From an uncultured Rhodospirillales bacterium (lineage in GTDB: Bacteria > Pseudomonadota > Alphaproteobacteria > Acetobacterales > Acetobacteraceae): a stretch of DNA of 64,000 nucleotides. Position numbers and translations under genes: made by a program. Below are positions 9,859 through 18,346 of this stretch, piece after piece. Below the pieces are notes generated by a model, which was not told the origin of the DNA, made no database searches, and saw nothing but the letters and a program-made list of their open reading frames with translations. How positions within the stretch are numbered: the first letter of the stretch is position 1; every line of letters begins with the position of its first letter. Location of the stretch: NCBI GenBank assembly GCA_903835235.1, contig CAILMF010000054.1:248001-312000 (forward strand), read 5' to 3'.

Positions 9859-9957
9859 GGCCGCCTCGGGAGGGGTTACCCTTCCGCTGTCCTTCGTCAC
9901 GCCAGGCTGATGCCTTTGCCGACGAGTGGTGGAGCGCAGGGCTTCCGCCGTCGGGTC

Positions 9958-10938
9958 TCAGCGGAACGGCCGGCGCGCGGCCCAGATGCGCGCGGCCTCG
10001 GCGTCCGCCGTTTCAGGTGCCGCCTTGCCCATGGCCAGCAGGCCCAGCGCGATGGTGGCCTGCACTGTCGCGACCTCCTGCTCGGCGGCGTCGCCGGCCC
10101 AAAGGCGCGTCAGGTCGGCGCCGGCCGGCTTGGCGGTGCTCAGCGCGGGCAGGGTGAACTCGGTCTGCACGCCATCCGCCAGCAGATGCGCGGCGACAGG
10201 CTTGGCCGGGTTGCGCTCGGCCTCGCCGCCGCCGCCCTTCAGCACCAGCAGGCGCTGCCGGCCCAGGGCCTGGGCGGTGTTCAGGTGCAGCGCGATGTAG
10301 GGCGGGTGGAACACGCCATCCACGCTGGCGGGCGCGTCCATCGGGTTCAGCAGGCGGGCCACGGTGTTGATGGGCGAGCGCAGGCCCAGCAGCGCACGCA
10401 GCCCCAGCAGCTTGTCCAACCCGCGCGACAGCGCCGTGAGCGGCAGGTAGGCGAAGTTGTCGCGCGCCAGTTGCTCCAGCGCGTCCTCGCGGTTCGCTGC
10501 CGGGCGCAGGCCGAGCATGGCCAGGCCGACATCGGTGGGCACGCCGCTGCTGAAGGCGTTGCTGCCATGCATCAGCACGCTGTGGCCGGCTTGCGCCAGG
10601 GCAAGCGCGGAAAGCAGGTACCACGGTGCGCCACGCGTGCGGCCGGCGCCGTAGCTGGGCCAGTCCAGCGCGACCGGGCCGGGCGCGGCATGCGCGTTGG
10701 CGCGAGCGGCCTCGACCAGGCCAGCGATTTCCTCGGTGTCCTCGCCGCGATAGCGCAGCAGCATCAGGAAGGCGCCGACCTGGTGCGGGTCGGCGTCGCC
10801 CTGCAACACCATGCGCAGCGCGATGCGGGCTTCGTCGCGCGTCAGCGCGCGGGAGCGGCCGGGGCCGCGCCCCAGCGTGCGGACGTATTGGGCGAAGGGG
10901 TGTTCGGGGCCTTCGTCGTCGGCTTCAGGCGGCTTCAT
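9958..10938 (-). CDS. Glycosyl transferase family 3 / YbiB-like anthranilate phosphoribosyltransferase homolog
   Basis: LTRDEARIALRMVLQGDADPHQVGAFLMLLRYRGED N-domain; overlaps cobA by 14 bp. Confidence 0.75.
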   Translation of the reverse strand: MKPPEADDEGPEHPFAQYVRTLGRGPGRSRALTRDEARIALRMVLQGDADPHQVGAFLMLLRYRGEDTEEIAGLVEAARANAHAAPGPVALDWPSYGAGRTRGAPWYLLSALALAQAGHSVLMHGSNAFSSGVPTDVGLAMLGLRPAANREDALEQLARDNFAYLPLTALSRGLDKLLGLRALLGLRSPINTVARLLNPMDAPASVDGVFHPPYIALHLNTAQALGRQRLLVLKGGGGEAERNPAKPVAAHLLADGVQTEFTLPALSTAKPAGADLTRLWAGDAAEQEVATVQATIALGLLAMGKAAPETADAEAARIWAARRPFR

Positions 10939-11698
10939 GCAGGGCAGTATCGGTCAGCGCGTCGCGCTGCGCCATGCCGACGACCTGGCCGATCAGCACC
11001 ATGGTCGGGCCATCGCCGCCGCTTTCGGTCACTTGTGCGGCAATGCTGGCCAGGGTGCCGAAGATGCGCTGTTCGCTGGGCAGGGTGGCGTTCTGCACCG
11101 CGGCGGCGGGGGTGGCGGGGCCCATGCCGGCGGCCAGCAGGCGGGCGGTCAGCAGCGGCAGCGTGCGCACGCCCATGTACACCGCCAGCGTGCCGCCGCG
11201 CGCCAGGGCGGCCCAGTCGTGGTCGGGCAGCGCGTCCGCGTGGTTATGCGCGGTCAGCAGGTGCAGGCTGCGGGAGATGCCGCGATGCGTGAGTGGCACC
11301 TGCAACGCCGCGCCGACGGCCAGCGCGGTGGTGATGCCGGGCACGACCTCCACCGGCACACCGGCTTCGCGCAGCGTCTCCAGTTCCTCGCCACCACGGC
11401 CGAAGACGAAGGGGTCGCCGCCCTTCAGCCGCACCACGTGGCGGCCGGCGCGGGCATGGGTCAGGATCAGGCGGTTGATCGCATCCTGCTGCATCGAGTG
11501 CCGGCCGCAGCGCTTGCCGACATCCACCATGCGGGCACCGGGCTTGGCGAGGGCCAGCACTTCGGTGCTGACCAGCTTGTCGTACAGCACCACATCTGCC
11601 TCGCCGATCAGGCGGGCGGCCTTCAGCGTCAGCAGTTCCGGGTCGCCCGGGCCGGCGCCGACCAGGCTGGCACGGCCCGTGTTCAAGGCTGGGGTCAT
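10925..11698 (-). CDS. cobA: Uroporphyrinogen-III C-methyltransferase
   Basis: VGAGPGDPELLTLKAARLIGEADVVLYDKLV and RLKGGDPFVFGRGGEE SUMT motifs; ATGA overlap with nirD. Confidence 0.93.
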   Translation of the reverse strand: MTPALNTGRASLVGAGPGDPELLTLKAARLIGEADVVLYDKLVSTEVLALAKPGARMVDVGKRCGRHSMQQDAINRLILTHARAGRHVVRLKGGDPFVFGRGGEELETLREAGVPVEVVPGITTALAVGAALQVPLTHRGISRSLHLLTAHNHADALPDHDWAALARGGTLAVYMGVRTLPLLTARLLAAGMGPATPAAAVQNATLPSEQRIFGTLASIAAQVTESGGDGPTMVLIGQVVGMAQRDALTDTALHEAA

Positions 11699-12036
11699 GC
11701 CTTCAGCGCCAGCAGGATGCGGTCGCCCTCCAGCCGCACCGGCGTGCGCTTGACGCAGCCGATGTCCGGCGCTTGGGCTTCGCCGCTGTTGAGATCGATG
11801 ACCCAGTTGTGCAGCGGGCAGGTCACGTTGTGGCCGTGCACGATGCCCTGCGACAACGGCCCGCCCTTGTGCGGGCAATGGTCATCCAGCGCGAAGACCT
11901 GGTCGTCGCTGGTGCGGAAGATCGCCACGTCGCCCTTGGGCGTGCCGACCACGCGGCTGCCGAGGCGGGGGATGTCGGAGAGCCGGGCCACTTCGACCCA
12001 GGCGTTGCTAACGATGATGCCGTCCATGTCGCTCAC
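11695..12036 (-). CDS. nirD: Nitrite reductase (NADH) small subunit
   Basis: Rieske-like 113-aa protein next to nirB; DDHCPHKGGPLSQGIVHG. Confidence 0.93.
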   Translation of the reverse strand: MSDMDGIIVSNAWVEVARLSDIPRLGSRVVGTPKGDVAIFRTSDDQVFALDDHCPHKGGPLSQGIVHGHNVTCPLHNWVIDLNSGEAQAPDIGCVKRTPVRLEGDRILLALKA

Positions 12037-14480
12037 TCCGCGGGCACCAGGGTCTTGAAGGTGGTGTTCTCGTTCTGCGCGGCCCAGGGGTCGTGCTGCG
12101 AGAAGGTCTGGGCATGGAGGAAGCGGTCGTACAGCGCGCGCCGGTTTTCGGCGTTTTCCACCACCAGCGCCTTCACGTAGTCTAGGCCAACGCGTTCAAC
12201 GTATGGCGCGGTGCGGTCGAGGTAATACGCTTCCTCCCGGTACAGTTGCAGGAAGGCGCCGCAGTATTCCAGCACCTCGTCCGGGGTTTCCACCTTGCAC
12301 AGCAGGTCGGTGCCGCGCAGGTGGATGCCGCCATTGCCGCCGACATGCAGTTCCCACCCGCTGTCCACGGCGATGACGCCGAAATCCTTGATGGTGGCCT
12401 CCGCGCAGTTGCGCGGGCAGCCGCTGACGGCAAGCTTGACCTTGTGCGGGTGCCAGCTGCCCCAGGTCATCCGCTCCAGCGCCACGCCCATGCTGGTGCT
12501 GTCCTGCGTGCCGAAGCGGCACCAGGTGCTGCCCACGCAGGTCTTCACCGTGCGCAGCGCCTTGCCATAGGCGTGGCCGCTGACCATGCCGGCGGCGTTG
12601 AGGTCGGCCCAGACCGCGGGCAGGTCTTCGCGCTTCACGCCCAGCAGGTCGATGCGCTGGCCGCCGGTGACCTTCATCTCGGGGATGCCGAACTTGTCGG
12701 CGACATCCGCAATGGCGCGGAGTTCGCGCGGGTTGGTCTGGCCGCCCCACATGCGGGGGATGACGCTGTAGGTGCCATCCTTCTGGATGTTGGCGTGGTT
12801 GCGCTCATTGACGAAGCGGCTCTGCGCGTCGTCCACGTATTCGCCGGGCCAGGCGCAAAGCAGGTAGTAGTTCAGCGCCGGGCGGCAGCTGTGGCAGCCA
12901 TCCGGCCGCAGCCAGCCGAGGCGGTGCATCACCTCCGGGATCGTCTTCATGGCCTCCGCCACGATGGCCCTGCGGACGAAGGCGTGGCCGTGGCTGGTGC
13001 ATTTGCACATTGGCTTCGGGCCGGCGGCCTTGGCATCCACGCCGGCGGTCAGCAGCAGCAGGCCCTCCACCAGCGGCGTGCAGCTACCGCAGCTGGCGCT
13101 GGCCTTGGTGTGGGCGCGCACGCCGTCCAGCGTGGTCAGCTTCAGCTCATTGATCTTGGCGGTGATGGTGCCCTTGCAGACGCCGTTGCAGCCGCAGATT
13201 TCGGCGCTGTCCGCCAGCGCTGCCACCTTGGCCGTCGGGTCCACCGTACCGGTGAGCGACGCCGCTGCTTCGCCGAGGATCAGCCGGTCGCGGATGGCCT
13301 CGATATCGGCGCCGTCGCGCATCTGCTGGAAGTACCAGGGGCCGTCCTTGACCTCGCCATACAGCACGGCGCCGACGATGCGGTTGTCGCGCAGCACCAG
13401 CTTGCGATAGGTGCCGCGCTTCTTGTCCTGGTAGATCAGCTCCTCGTCTTCCTCGGCGGCGGCAGCCAGCGCGCCGGCGGAGAACACGTCGATGCCGGTG
13501 ATCTTCAGCTTGGTCGAGAGCGGCGGCGTGACGTAGGTGGCGTCCTCGTCGCCGGCCAGCCGCGCGGCGCAGACTTTTGCTTGTTCCCAGATCGGCAGCA
13601 CCAACCCAAAAACCTGGCCGCGATGCTCGATGCATTCGCCAACGCCGAAAATGCTGGGGTCGGCGGTGGCCATGTCGTCGCCGACGACGATGCCGCGATT
13701 CACTTCCAGCCCGCAGGCGCGGCCGAGGTCCACGTTCGGGCGGATGCCGATGGCGACGACGACGATATCGGCCGGCACTTCGCGGCCATCGGAGAGCTTG
13801 ACGCCGGTGGCGCGCTCGGTGCCGGTGATCTCCTCGGTCTGGCCATTGGTGAAGAAGGCGATGCCGCGCTCGTCGAGATCGCGTTGCAGCAGGGTGCCGG
13901 CGGCCACGTCCAGCTGGCGCTCCATCAGCGTCGGCATCAGGTGGACGACGGCCACGCTCATGCCGCGGCGCTTCAGGCCCCAGGCGGCTTCCAGCCCCAG
14001 CAGCCCACCGCCGATGACCACGGCGCGGTGCTGGGTCTCGCTGGCCGTGATCATCTGGTTGACGTCGGCGATGTCGCGGAAGGTGCAGACGCCGGGCAGG
14101 GTGAGGCCGGGCAGCGGCGGCACCAGCGGCTTGCTGCCGGTGGCCAGCAGCAGCTTGTCATAGGGCGCCACCAGGCCGGATTGGCTCGTCACCGTGCGGG
14201 CGACGCGGTCGATGCCCACCACCGGGTCGCTGGTGATCAGGCGGATGTGGTTCTCGTCGTACCAGGCGCGGCTGTTGATGACGATCTCGTCCAGCGTCTT
14301 CTCACCGGCCAGGACCGAGGACAGTGCGATGCGGTCGTAGTTGGGGTGCGGCTCGGCGCCGAAGACGGTGATGTCGTAGCGATGCGGGGTGCGGGCCAGC
14401 AACTCGCTGACGGTCCGCATGCCCGCCATGCCATTGCCGATGACGACCAGGCGCTGGCGTTGGGGAGACAGCATGTTCAT
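12033..14480 (-). CDS. nirB: Nitrite reductase (NADH) large subunit
   Basis: GNGMAGMRTVSELL FAD motif, BFD-like CGCNGVCKG, sulfite/nitrite reductase TCVGSTWCRFGTQDS and SGCPRNCAEA motifs; start 14480 or 14474. Confidence 0.93.
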   Translation of the reverse strand: MNMLSPQRQRLVVIGNGMAGMRTVSELLARTPHRYDITVFGAEPHPNYDRIALSSVLAGEKTLDEIVINSRAWYDENHIRLITSDPVVGIDRVARTVTSQSGLVAPYDKLLLATGSKPLVPPLPGLTLPGVCTFRDIADVNQMITASETQHRAVVIGGGLLGLEAAWGLKRRGMSVAVVHLMPTLMERQLDVAAGTLLQRDLDERGIAFFTNGQTEEITGTERATGVKLSDGREVPADIVVVAIGIRPNVDLGRACGLEVNRGIVVGDDMATADPSIFGVGECIEHRGQVFGLVLPIWEQAKVCAARLAGDEDATYVTPPLSTKLKITGIDVFSAGALAAAAEEDEELIYQDKKRGTYRKLVLRDNRIVGAVLYGEVKDGPWYFQQMRDGADIEAIRDRLILGEAAASLTGTVDPTAKVAALADSAEICGCNGVCKGTITAKINELKLTTLDGVRAHTKASASCGSCTPLVEGLLLLTAGVDAKAAGPKPMCKCTSHGHAFVRRAIVAEAMKTIPEVMHRLGWLRPDGCHSCRPALNYYLLCAWPGEYVDDAQSRFVNERNHANIQKDGTYSVIPRMWGGQTNPRELRAIADVADKFGIPEMKVTGGQRIDLLGVKREDLPAVWADLNAAGMVSGHAYGKALRTVKTCVGSTWCRFGTQDSTSMGVALERMTWGSWHPHKVKLAVSGCPRNCAEATIKDFGVIAVDSGWELHVGGNGGIHLRGTDLLCKVETPDEVLEYCGAFLQLYREEAYYLDRTAPYVERVGLDYVKALVVENAENRRALYDRFLHAQTFSQHDPWAAQNENTTFKTLVPAE

Positions 14481-14485
14481 GCGCT

Positions 14486-14580
14486 TGAGGGTCCAAATGG
14501 CCGCGCGGTGGTGCGGCGTGCGGACCCTCATTGGTCCGCGGGTTCTGGACGGCGCCCGGGGGTGCCGCCCTTGGCACACC
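14486..14580 (-). promoter_or_regulatory. Putative ANTAR-type tandem hexaloop leader upstream of nirB with a competing stem
   Basis: Hairpin 1 GTGCC-AAGGGC-GGCAC (within 14559-14580); hairpin 2 GCGGACC-AATGAG-GGTCCGC (14520-14539); both loops are 6 nt with A1 and G4; 3' arm of hairpin 2 is shared with TGAGGGTCC/GGACCCTCA (14522-14530 / 14486-14494). Confidence 0.6.
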
Positions 14581-14625
14581 TGGTTCCCGGGCAGCAGCAG
14601 AGGGCGCCGCGGGCGTATGTTGCAG

Positions 14626-14641
14626 TGCAAACCGTGTGCCA
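14626..14641 (-). promoter_or_regulatory. Sigma54 (-24/-12) promoter TGGCAC-acggt-TTGCA upstream of nirB
   Basis: Near-perfect match to TGGCACN5TTGCA with GG-N10-GC spacing, about 150 bp upstream of nirB. Confidence 0.75.
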
Positions 14642-14704
14642 GGGGAAAGGGTGGGGTTTGCGGGGAGCTTTGCCCTGAGTGTGGGCGGTGGCTGACTTCG
14701 CTGC

Positions 14705-15193
14705 CTATTTGGCGTGCAGGGCGGCGCCGACTGCCATCACCGCATCCACGATGGGCTGGTAGCCGGTGCAGCGGCAGTAGTTGCCGGAAAGCGCCTCGCG
14801 CACCTCGGCGCGGCTAGGTGCCGGATTGGCGGCCAGCAACTCGGCGGCCTGCAGGATCATGCCGGGGGTGCAGAAGCCGCATTGCAGCGCGGCTTTCTCG
14901 AAGAAGGCCTGTTGCAGCGCCAGGGTCAGCGCGTCGGCGGCGCCCTCGATGGTCTCGATGGCAGCGCCATCCGCCTGCACCGCCAGCATCAGGCAGCCGC
15001 GCACTACCAGGCCGTCCACGCGGACATGGCAGGCGCCGCAGACGCCGTGTTCGCAGCCGACATGGCTGCCGGTGAGGCCGACATCATGCCGCAGCCAATC
15101 CACCAGGGAACGCCGCAGCGGCACCTGGGTGCGGATGGCCTGGCCATTCACGGTGCATGCGATCGCGGCGGTGGGTTCGTCAGGCGGCAGCAT
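14705..15193 (-). CDS. (2Fe-2S)-binding subunit of molybdenum hydroxylase (CoxS-type)
   Basis: GCEHGVCGAC and QCGFCTPGM...GNYCRCTGYQPIV cluster motifs; internal start at 15193. Confidence 0.9.
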   Translation of the reverse strand: MLPPDEPTAAIACTVNGQAIRTQVPLRRSLVDWLRHDVGLTGSHVGCEHGVCGACHVRVDGLVVRGCLMLAVQADGAAIETIEGAADALTLALQQAFFEKAALQCGFCTPGMILQAAELLAANPAPSRAEVREALSGNYCRCTGYQPIVDAVMAVGAALHAK

Positions 15194-16010
15194 CGGCGGC
15201 CTCCAGGTGTGCCAGGGCGCGACGCAGCAGCACCTGGGCCAGGTGGCGGCGATGCGCGGCTGATAGCTCGGGGCTGTCCATGGCGTCGGTGCTGGCCAGC
15301 GCGGCGATGGCGGCGGCGGGGTCGCCGGCGGCCAGGGCGGCCTCGGCGGCGGGTTGGCGGCGCTGGCCGGCTTCCACGCCGCACAGCGCCAGGCGGGCGG
15401 CGTTGGGGCCGAGGGCGAGCGCGACCCCGGCCATGGCGAAGTCGCCGTGGCGGCGGGCAACCTCCAGGAAGGCGAAGCGCCAGCCCGGCGCGGCGGCGGG
15501 GAGTTCGGCGGCCAGCAGCAGTTCGTCCGAAGCCAGGGCGGTGCTGTACAGGCCGAGGAAGAAGGCGCCGGCGGGGATGCGGCGTTCGCCCCGCGCGGCG
15601 GAGGCGACCACCAGCGTGGCGTCCAGCGCCAGCATGCAGGCGGGCAGTTCGGCGGCGGGGTCGGCCAGCGAGAGGCTGCCGCCGAGCGTGCCGCGGTTGC
15701 GGATGGCGGCATGCGCCACCTGCGCCAGCGCCTGCGGCAGCAGCGGCGCGGCCAGTGCCACCAGCGGCGAGGCCAGCACCTCCGCATGGCGCGCCAGGGC
15801 GCCGATGCGGAGCGTGCCGCCCGCCAGCGTGATCTCGCCGAGGGGCAGGCGGTTGATGTCCACCAGCAGCGCCGGGCGGGCGACGCGGAGGTTCATCATG
15901 GGCATCAGCGATTGCCCGCCGGCCAGCACGGCGGCGTCCGGCTGGGCCAGCAGGGCCAGCGCTTCCGCCAGCGTGGCGGGGCGGGCGTAATCGAAGCGGG
16001 CCGGCTTCAT
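15180..16010 (-). CDS. FAD-binding subunit of molybdenum hydroxylase (CoxM-type)
   Basis: LAGGQSLMPMMNLRVARP and AAIRNRGTLGGSLSLADPAAELPA motifs. Confidence 0.9.
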   Translation of the reverse strand: MKPARFDYARPATLAEALALLAQPDAAVLAGGQSLMPMMNLRVARPALLVDINRLPLGEITLAGGTLRIGALARHAEVLASPLVALAAPLLPQALAQVAHAAIRNRGTLGGSLSLADPAAELPACMLALDATLVVASAARGERRIPAGAFFLGLYSTALASDELLLAAELPAAAPGWRFAFLEVARRHGDFAMAGVALALGPNAARLALCGVEAGQRRQPAAEAALAAGDPAAAIAALASTDAMDSPELSAAHRRHLAQVLLRRALAHLEAADAAA

Positions 16011-18346
16011 GCCAGCCGCCCCAACGCGCGCAGCACCACGCCCGGCGTGACGGGGAGTTCGCTAACGCTGGCACCGTGCGGCGCCAGCGCGTCGTTGACC
16101 GCGTTGAGGATGGCGGCCGGGGCGCCGGCGGTACCGGCCTCGCCCGCGCCCTTGGCGCCGAGGACGCTGCCGGAATAGGGCGTCTCGACATGGGCGACGG
16201 TGATGTCCGGCATCTCCCCGGCCATCGGCAGCAGGTAGTCGGCCAGGGTGCCGCTGAGGAACTGGCCGGTCTCGTCGTAGCGGCAGGCCTCGAACAGCGC
16301 CTCGCCGATGCCCTGGACCACGCCGCCGCGGACCTGGCCTTCGACCAGCAGCGGGTTCAGCAGGCGGCCGCAATCGCCCACCGCCCAATGACGCAGCGGG
16401 GTGATGATGCCGGTTTCGGCGTCGATCTCGACCAGGCTGGCCTGGAAGCCGTTGGTGGTCAGGGCGGTGTCCTGTTCGCGCCGATAGTGGTGCGCCACGG
16501 TCAGTTGCGGCTGCACGCCGGCGGGCAGTTCGTAGCCGCGGAAGGTGACGGTTTCCGCCAGTTCCGCCAGGGTCATGCGCGGGCCGCTGGCGTCGGTGAT
16601 GCGGCCATCGCGCACGTCCAGGGTCTCGGGTGCGCATTGCAGCAGCGCGGCGGCGGCGGCCAGGACTTCGGCGCGCAGCTTGCGGCCGGCGCCCCAGGCG
16701 GCTTCCCCGCCGATGGCGGCCCCGCGCGAGGCCCAGGCGCCACCGCCATGCGGCGTGGTCGCGGTGTCGCCGCTGCCCATCAGCACCTGGTCGGGCGCCA
16801 CGCCCAGGGCATCCGACACCACCTGGGCCAGGCCCTGCGTGGTGCCCTGGCCGATCTCGCTGATGCTGGCGCGTGCCGTGACCTCGCCGGAGGGTTCCAG
16901 CGACAGCACCACGGTGTCCACCGCCGCCACCAGCACGCCGGCGCGGCCATAGCCTTCCGGCCCCGTGGCGGTGAACTCGACGATGCTGGCGAAGCCGAGG
17001 CCGATGCAGCGGCCAGCCGCGCGCATGGCGGCGATTTCGGTGCGCAGGGTGGGCAGGTCCAGCAGGGCTTCCAGCTTCGCCAGGCATTGCTGGTGGGAGA
17101 GTTCCGCCATGCGGGCGCCGAGCGGGTTCACCCAGGGCATTTCTGCTTGTGCCACCAGGTTGCGGCGGCGGAATTCCAGCGGGTCCTCGCCACGCGCGGC
17201 GGCGGCCAGGTCCACCAGGCGCTCCGCCACCGCGATGCCCACCGGATGCCCCACGCTGCGGTACTGGCCGGTGGGCACCTTGTTCTGCAACACACTGCGC
17301 AGCCGGCCGCGATAGGCGCTGAACCGGTACGGCGCGCCGAGGCTGCGCAGCGCGCTCACCCCCTCGGTGGTGGAGGAGCGGGGGAAGATGGAATAGGCGC
17401 CGAGGCCCTGCACATCCTGCACGTCGAAGCCGAGGATGCGGCCCTCGGCGTCCACCGCCATGCGGGCCTCGACGATATGCTCGCGGGCGTGGATGTCGCT
17501 GAGCAGCGCCTCGGCGCGGTCGGCCACGAAGCGCACGGGGCGGCCGAGCAGGCGGGCGGCGGCGCAGGTGGCGATCTCGTCGGGGTAGACGTGCATCTTC
17601 AGGCCGAAGCCGCCGCCGACATCCGGGCAGATCACCCGCACGCGGCCGAGCGGGACGCCGAGCAGGTCGGCCAGGTGGCGCTGCAACTGGTGCGGCATCT
17701 GGTGGCTGATGCGGACCTCCAGCGCCTGGCTGGCCGGGTTGTACTGCGCCAGCACGCCGCGCGGTTCCAGCGTGACGCCGGTGCTGCGGGTGAAGGTGAG
17801 GCGGTCCTCCACCACCAGGGCGGCGGCGGCGAAGGCGGCTTCGATATCGCCGCCCTTGAGTTCCGTGGACCAGGCCAGGTTGCTGGTGAGGCCCTGGTGC
17901 GCCGGGGGCGCGTCAGCCTCCAGCGCGGCGGCCAGGTTGGTGATGGCGGGCAGTTCCTGCCATTCCACCTCGACCAGCTCGGCCGCGTCCTCGGCCACGG
18001 CGCGGGACAGGGCCAGGACCATGGCGATGGGTTCGCCCTGGTAGCAGGCTTCGTCCTTGGCCAGGGCGCGCTGCGGTGGGGAGACCATGCCAGGCGCGCT
18101 GCCGGTCTTGGTCTGCCAGGGCTGGCACACCGCGGCCAGGTCGGCCTCGGTCAGCACCGCGACCACGCCGGGCAGGGCGCGCGCGGCTTCGGTGCCGGTG
18201 ATGCGGAAGCCCGCATGCGGGTAGGGGCTGCGCAGGAAGGCGGCATGCACCTCGCCGCGGGCGGAGACGTCGTCCAGGTAGCTGCCGCGCCCGGCCACCA
18301 GGCGGGCGGTGGCGGCGCGCGGCAGCGGTTGGCCGATATGGGTCAT
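16007..18346 (-). CDS. Molybdopterin-binding subunit of xanthine dehydrogenase/CoxL family
   Basis: Internal start MTHIGQPLPRAATARLVAGRGSYLDDV; DVGGGFGLKMHVYPDE; GxGEAGTAGAPAAILNAVNDAL C-terminus. Confidence 0.88.
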   Translation of the reverse strand: MTHIGQPLPRAATARLVAGRGSYLDDVSARGEVHAAFLRSPYPHAGFRITGTEAARALPGVVAVLTEADLAAVCQPWQTKTGSAPGMVSPPQRALAKDEACYQGEPIAMVLALSRAVAEDAAELVEVEWQELPAITNLAAALEADAPPAHQGLTSNLAWSTELKGGDIEAAFAAAALVVEDRLTFTRSTGVTLEPRGVLAQYNPASQALEVRISHQMPHQLQRHLADLLGVPLGRVRVICPDVGGGFGLKMHVYPDEIATCAAARLLGRPVRFVADRAEALLSDIHAREHIVEARMAVDAEGRILGFDVQDVQGLGAYSIFPRSSTTEGVSALRSLGAPYRFSAYRGRLRSVLQNKVPTGQYRSVGHPVGIAVAERLVDLAAAARGEDPLEFRRRNLVAQAEMPWVNPLGARMAELSHQQCLAKLEALLDLPTLRTEIAAMRAAGRCIGLGFASIVEFTATGPEGYGRAGVLVAAVDTVVLSLEPSGEVTARASISEIGQGTTQGLAQVVSDALGVAPDQVLMGSGDTATTPHGGGAWASRGAAIGGEAAWGAGRKLRAEVLAAAAALLQCAPETLDVRDGRITDASGPRMTLAELAETVTFRGYELPAGVQPQLTVAHHYRREQDTALTTNGFQASLVEIDAETGIITPLRHWAVGDCGRLLNPLLVEGQVRGGVVQGIGEALFEACRYDETGQFLSGTLADYLLPMAGEMPDITVAHVETPYSGSVLGAKGAGEAGTAGAPAAILNAVNDALAPHGASVSELPVTPGVVLRALGRLA

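Noticed and set aside
12246-14678. 810-aa plus-strand ORF opposite nirB
   Set aside because: Shadow ORF of nirB; no domain signature.
16007-18346. Annotation as aerobic CO dehydrogenase large subunit
   Set aside because: The active-site loop reads QYRSVGHP, not the AYxCSFR (form I) or AYRGAGR (form II) motif; kept as generic Mo-hydroxylase.
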